A DNA stretch of 18,318 bases from Candidatus Cardinium hertigii. Its GTDB lineage: Bacteria > Bacteroidota > Bacteroidia > Cytophagales_A > Amoebophilaceae. The position numbers and the translations under genes are program-made. Positions 16,984 to 18,318 of the stretch are shown here, piece after piece. The notes below the pieces were generated by a model. It saw nothing but the letters and a program-made list of their open reading frames with translations. It was not told the origin of the DNA and did not search any database. The stretch covers positions 20,923 through 39,240 of the forward strand of contig NZ_RARA01000018.1 in assembly GCF_003788695.1 (NCBI RefSeq). The letters run 5' to 3'. How positions within the stretch are numbered: the stretch's first letter is position 1; every line of letters starts with the position of its first letter.

Positions 16984-18078
16984 TTATATTTGCAACAGAA
17001 ACTGAGCTATTTCTACGGAAGCTTCCTTACTGCCCAATAACTGTTTAAGTTCTTGATAATAAGCTTTTTGCTTAGTCGAAACACGTTCTATTAACAGTTC
17101 AGTTAAAGTGGCATACAACTGTTGTTCTGTTAAAACATCCTGTATAAGCTCTGGAACAGCTGTTCTGTTTAGCAGTAGGTTCACCAAAGAAATGTAAGGT
17201 ACTGATAATATACGTTTATATAAGCAATAGGTCAAACAGCTGACTTTATAAACTACGATTTGTGGGACATTCCACAAAGCTGTTTCCAACGTAGCAGTAC
17301 CAGAAGCCACAATTGCTGCCTGCGCTATCGCCAATAAATCATAGGTTTGATCATAAACCATTCGAATGGAAGAGGGAATTGCTTTATACAATAGGCTGGG
17401 CAGATGCGTTAAACCCGCCACTACCAATTGATAAGAAGAAAAATACGCTGCCTGACTGGCCATAATGGGCAATATGCGTTTAACTTCATCTATTCTACTA
17501 CCTGGTAGTAAAGCTATAATGGGTCTTTTGTCTAATCCATGGGCTGCTGCAAAATTAGCATTGACAACATGCCTGGCCACTTTTTGAACCAGCGGGTTCC
17601 CTACATACTCAATAGCATTATAACCATACGCCTGGTAAGAAGCTACTTCAAAAGGCAGTACAGAAAATATCTGTTTTATATTTTTTTGTATCCTTGTAAT
17701 CCTTGGTTTGCGATAGGCCCAGATCTTAGGTGGTATATAAGAATATACAGGAAAACCATGCTGTTTAGCAAAGCTAGCCAAACGCATATTGAAACTACCA
17801 AAATCTATTAAAATTAGAAGATCTGGCTGATAACGCAATAAACCCTGCTTACAAAATGTAAGCCATTGCCATAGTTTATATATATGCTCTATAAAATCCA
17901 ATCCCATGGAAGCCACAATTGTAGTATAGAGACAACAAGGCTTACCCATGGCTTTTTCCATAGCAGTTCCTCCACAAGCCCAAAAATCAGCAGCTGGATC
18001 TAGTTTTTTAAGCTGTATAATTAAATCAGCGCCATGCATATCCCCTGAATGTTCTCCTGCTACTATATAATACCGCAT
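16984..18078 (-). CDS. lpxB: Lipid-A-disaccharide synthase
   Basis: The 364-residue GT19 glycosyltransferase joins UDP-2,3-diacylglucosamine and lipid X into the lipid A disaccharide at the inner membrane. It starts MRYYIVAGEHSGDMHGADLI, with the conserved GExSGDxHG loop. Further family blocks are FWACGGTAMEKA, MGLDFIEHI, PDLLILIDFGSFNMRLA, IPPKIWAYRKPRITRI (compare SPQIWAW in relatives), FEVASYQAYGYNAIEYVGNPLV, IALLPGSRIDEVKRILPIM, and VASGTATLETAL for nucleotide-sugar binding. The length is normal and no key block is missing. It implies that the organism makes, or recently made, lipid A. Confidence 0.93.
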   Translation of the reverse strand: MRYYIVAGEHSGDMHGADLIIQLKKLDPAADFWACGGTAMEKAMGKPCCLYTTIVASMGLDFIEHIYKLWQWLTFCKQGLLRYQPDLLILIDFGSFNMRLASFAKQHGFPVYSYIPPKIWAYRKPRITRIQKNIKQIFSVLPFEVASYQAYGYNAIEYVGNPLVQKVARHVVNANFAAAHGLDKRPIIALLPGSRIDEVKRILPIMASQAAYFSSYQLVVAGLTHLPSLLYKAIPSSIRMVYDQTYDLLAIAQAAIVASGTATLETALWNVPQIVVYKVSCLTYCLYKRILSVPYISLVNLLLNRTAVPELIQDVLTEQQLYATLTELLIERVSTKQKAYYQELKQLLGSKEASVEIAQFLLQI

Positions 18079-18318
18079 AAGTGATCCAATAGAATTTTAA
18101 TTTTTACCCGCGTACTGGTATTTTTAAACCACATTTTAATGCTACAGCTCTTTCAGAAAAAAATACATAGCAAATATACTGAATTCCTAAAAACCCATTC
18201 TTGAAAATTATTTACAGATTGAAAATTAGCATTTTAAAAAATCTGCCTAATAAAAAAAGCTAAAAAGGCTATCGCTTTTTTTAAAGCGCTCAGTGTTTTT
18301 GATCAAAGCAAAAAAGCA
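18079..18318. other. Non-coding end of window with hairpin and probable repeat fragment
   Basis: No complete gene is supported upstream of lpxB. AAAAAAGC at 18253-18260 pairs with GCTTTTTT at 18274-18281 and could act as a terminator in either direction. The last bases (AGCGCT at 18285, then TTTTTGATCAAAGCAAAAAAG) resemble the AGCGCTTGATT/TTTTTTTGATCAAGCAAAAAAAG part of the dispersed repeat, suggesting another copy that continues beyond the window. Confidence 0.4.

Noticed and set aside
18092..18200. Possible C-terminal end of a minus-strand gene upstream of lpxB (ending SERAVALKCGLKIPVRG)
   Set aside because: The frame is open for only about 35 codons before a stop and I cannot match it to a family; possible remnant at most.

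Overview
The window looks like part of the chromosome of a host-dependent Bacteroidota bacterium. The closest fit is the Amoebophilaceae (Candidatus Cardinium or Amoebophilus type). This is an inference from sequence character and gene content; no database search was run. The supporting signs are AT-rich DNA, near absence of Shine-Dalgarno sites, and a TTTG-N19-TAnnTTyG promoter. Others are the Bacteroidota-style block rpmB-rpmG-bL38(DUF4295)-ftsY, an AtpD with the Bacteroidota insertion, and an OmpH/SurA-like chaperone cluster. Long repeat-filled intergenic regions, predicted lipoproteins and a decayed ankyrin-repeat gene point to an intracellular lifestyle.

Layout: 1-831 is the rpsF(partial)-rpsR-rplI ribosomal operon (+). 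832-1856 has no gene I can support and holds a dispersed repeat fragment plus a GC-richer hairpin-bearing tandem repeat. A dCMP deaminase gene (-) at 1857-2396 diverges from a lone atpD (+) at 2642-4144; no atpC follows. 4145-4758 is non-coding and contains a 336-bp MITE-like element (4358-4693) with terminal inverted repeats and 8-bp flanking direct repeats. 4759-7753 is a periplasmic folding cluster: OmpH/Skp-like chaperone, terminator, SurA-N-like (lipo)protein, and SurA with two parvulin domains. 7875-9702 is rpmB, rpmG, a 52-codon bL38/DUF4295 gene and ftsY, linking ribosome assembly to membrane targeting. On the minus strand, 9708-12293 is uvrC followed by a dolichyl-phosphate-mannose-synthase-like glycosyltransferase.

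12294-15379 is the accessory part: a predicted lipoprotein of unknown function that may be a catalytically dead papain/NlpC-like protein, a perfect 48-bp palindrome, a second long hairpin, and an ankyrin lipoprotein pseudogene broken by a frameshift and an in-frame stop. 15380-18078 (-) is lpxB followed by a secreted protein of unknown function with a possible DUF218-like core. 18079-18318 is non-coding and ends in what may be another fragment of the dispersed repeat.

Most of the window is housekeeping: translation, ATP synthase catalysis, nucleotide supply, DNA repair, protein export and folding, and lipid A. The best candidates for something undescribed are the MITE-like family, the tandem GC-rich element, the pseudo-peptidase lipoprotein and the secreted DUF218-like protein. 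I see no CRISPR array, tRNA, rRNA, or complete transposase.
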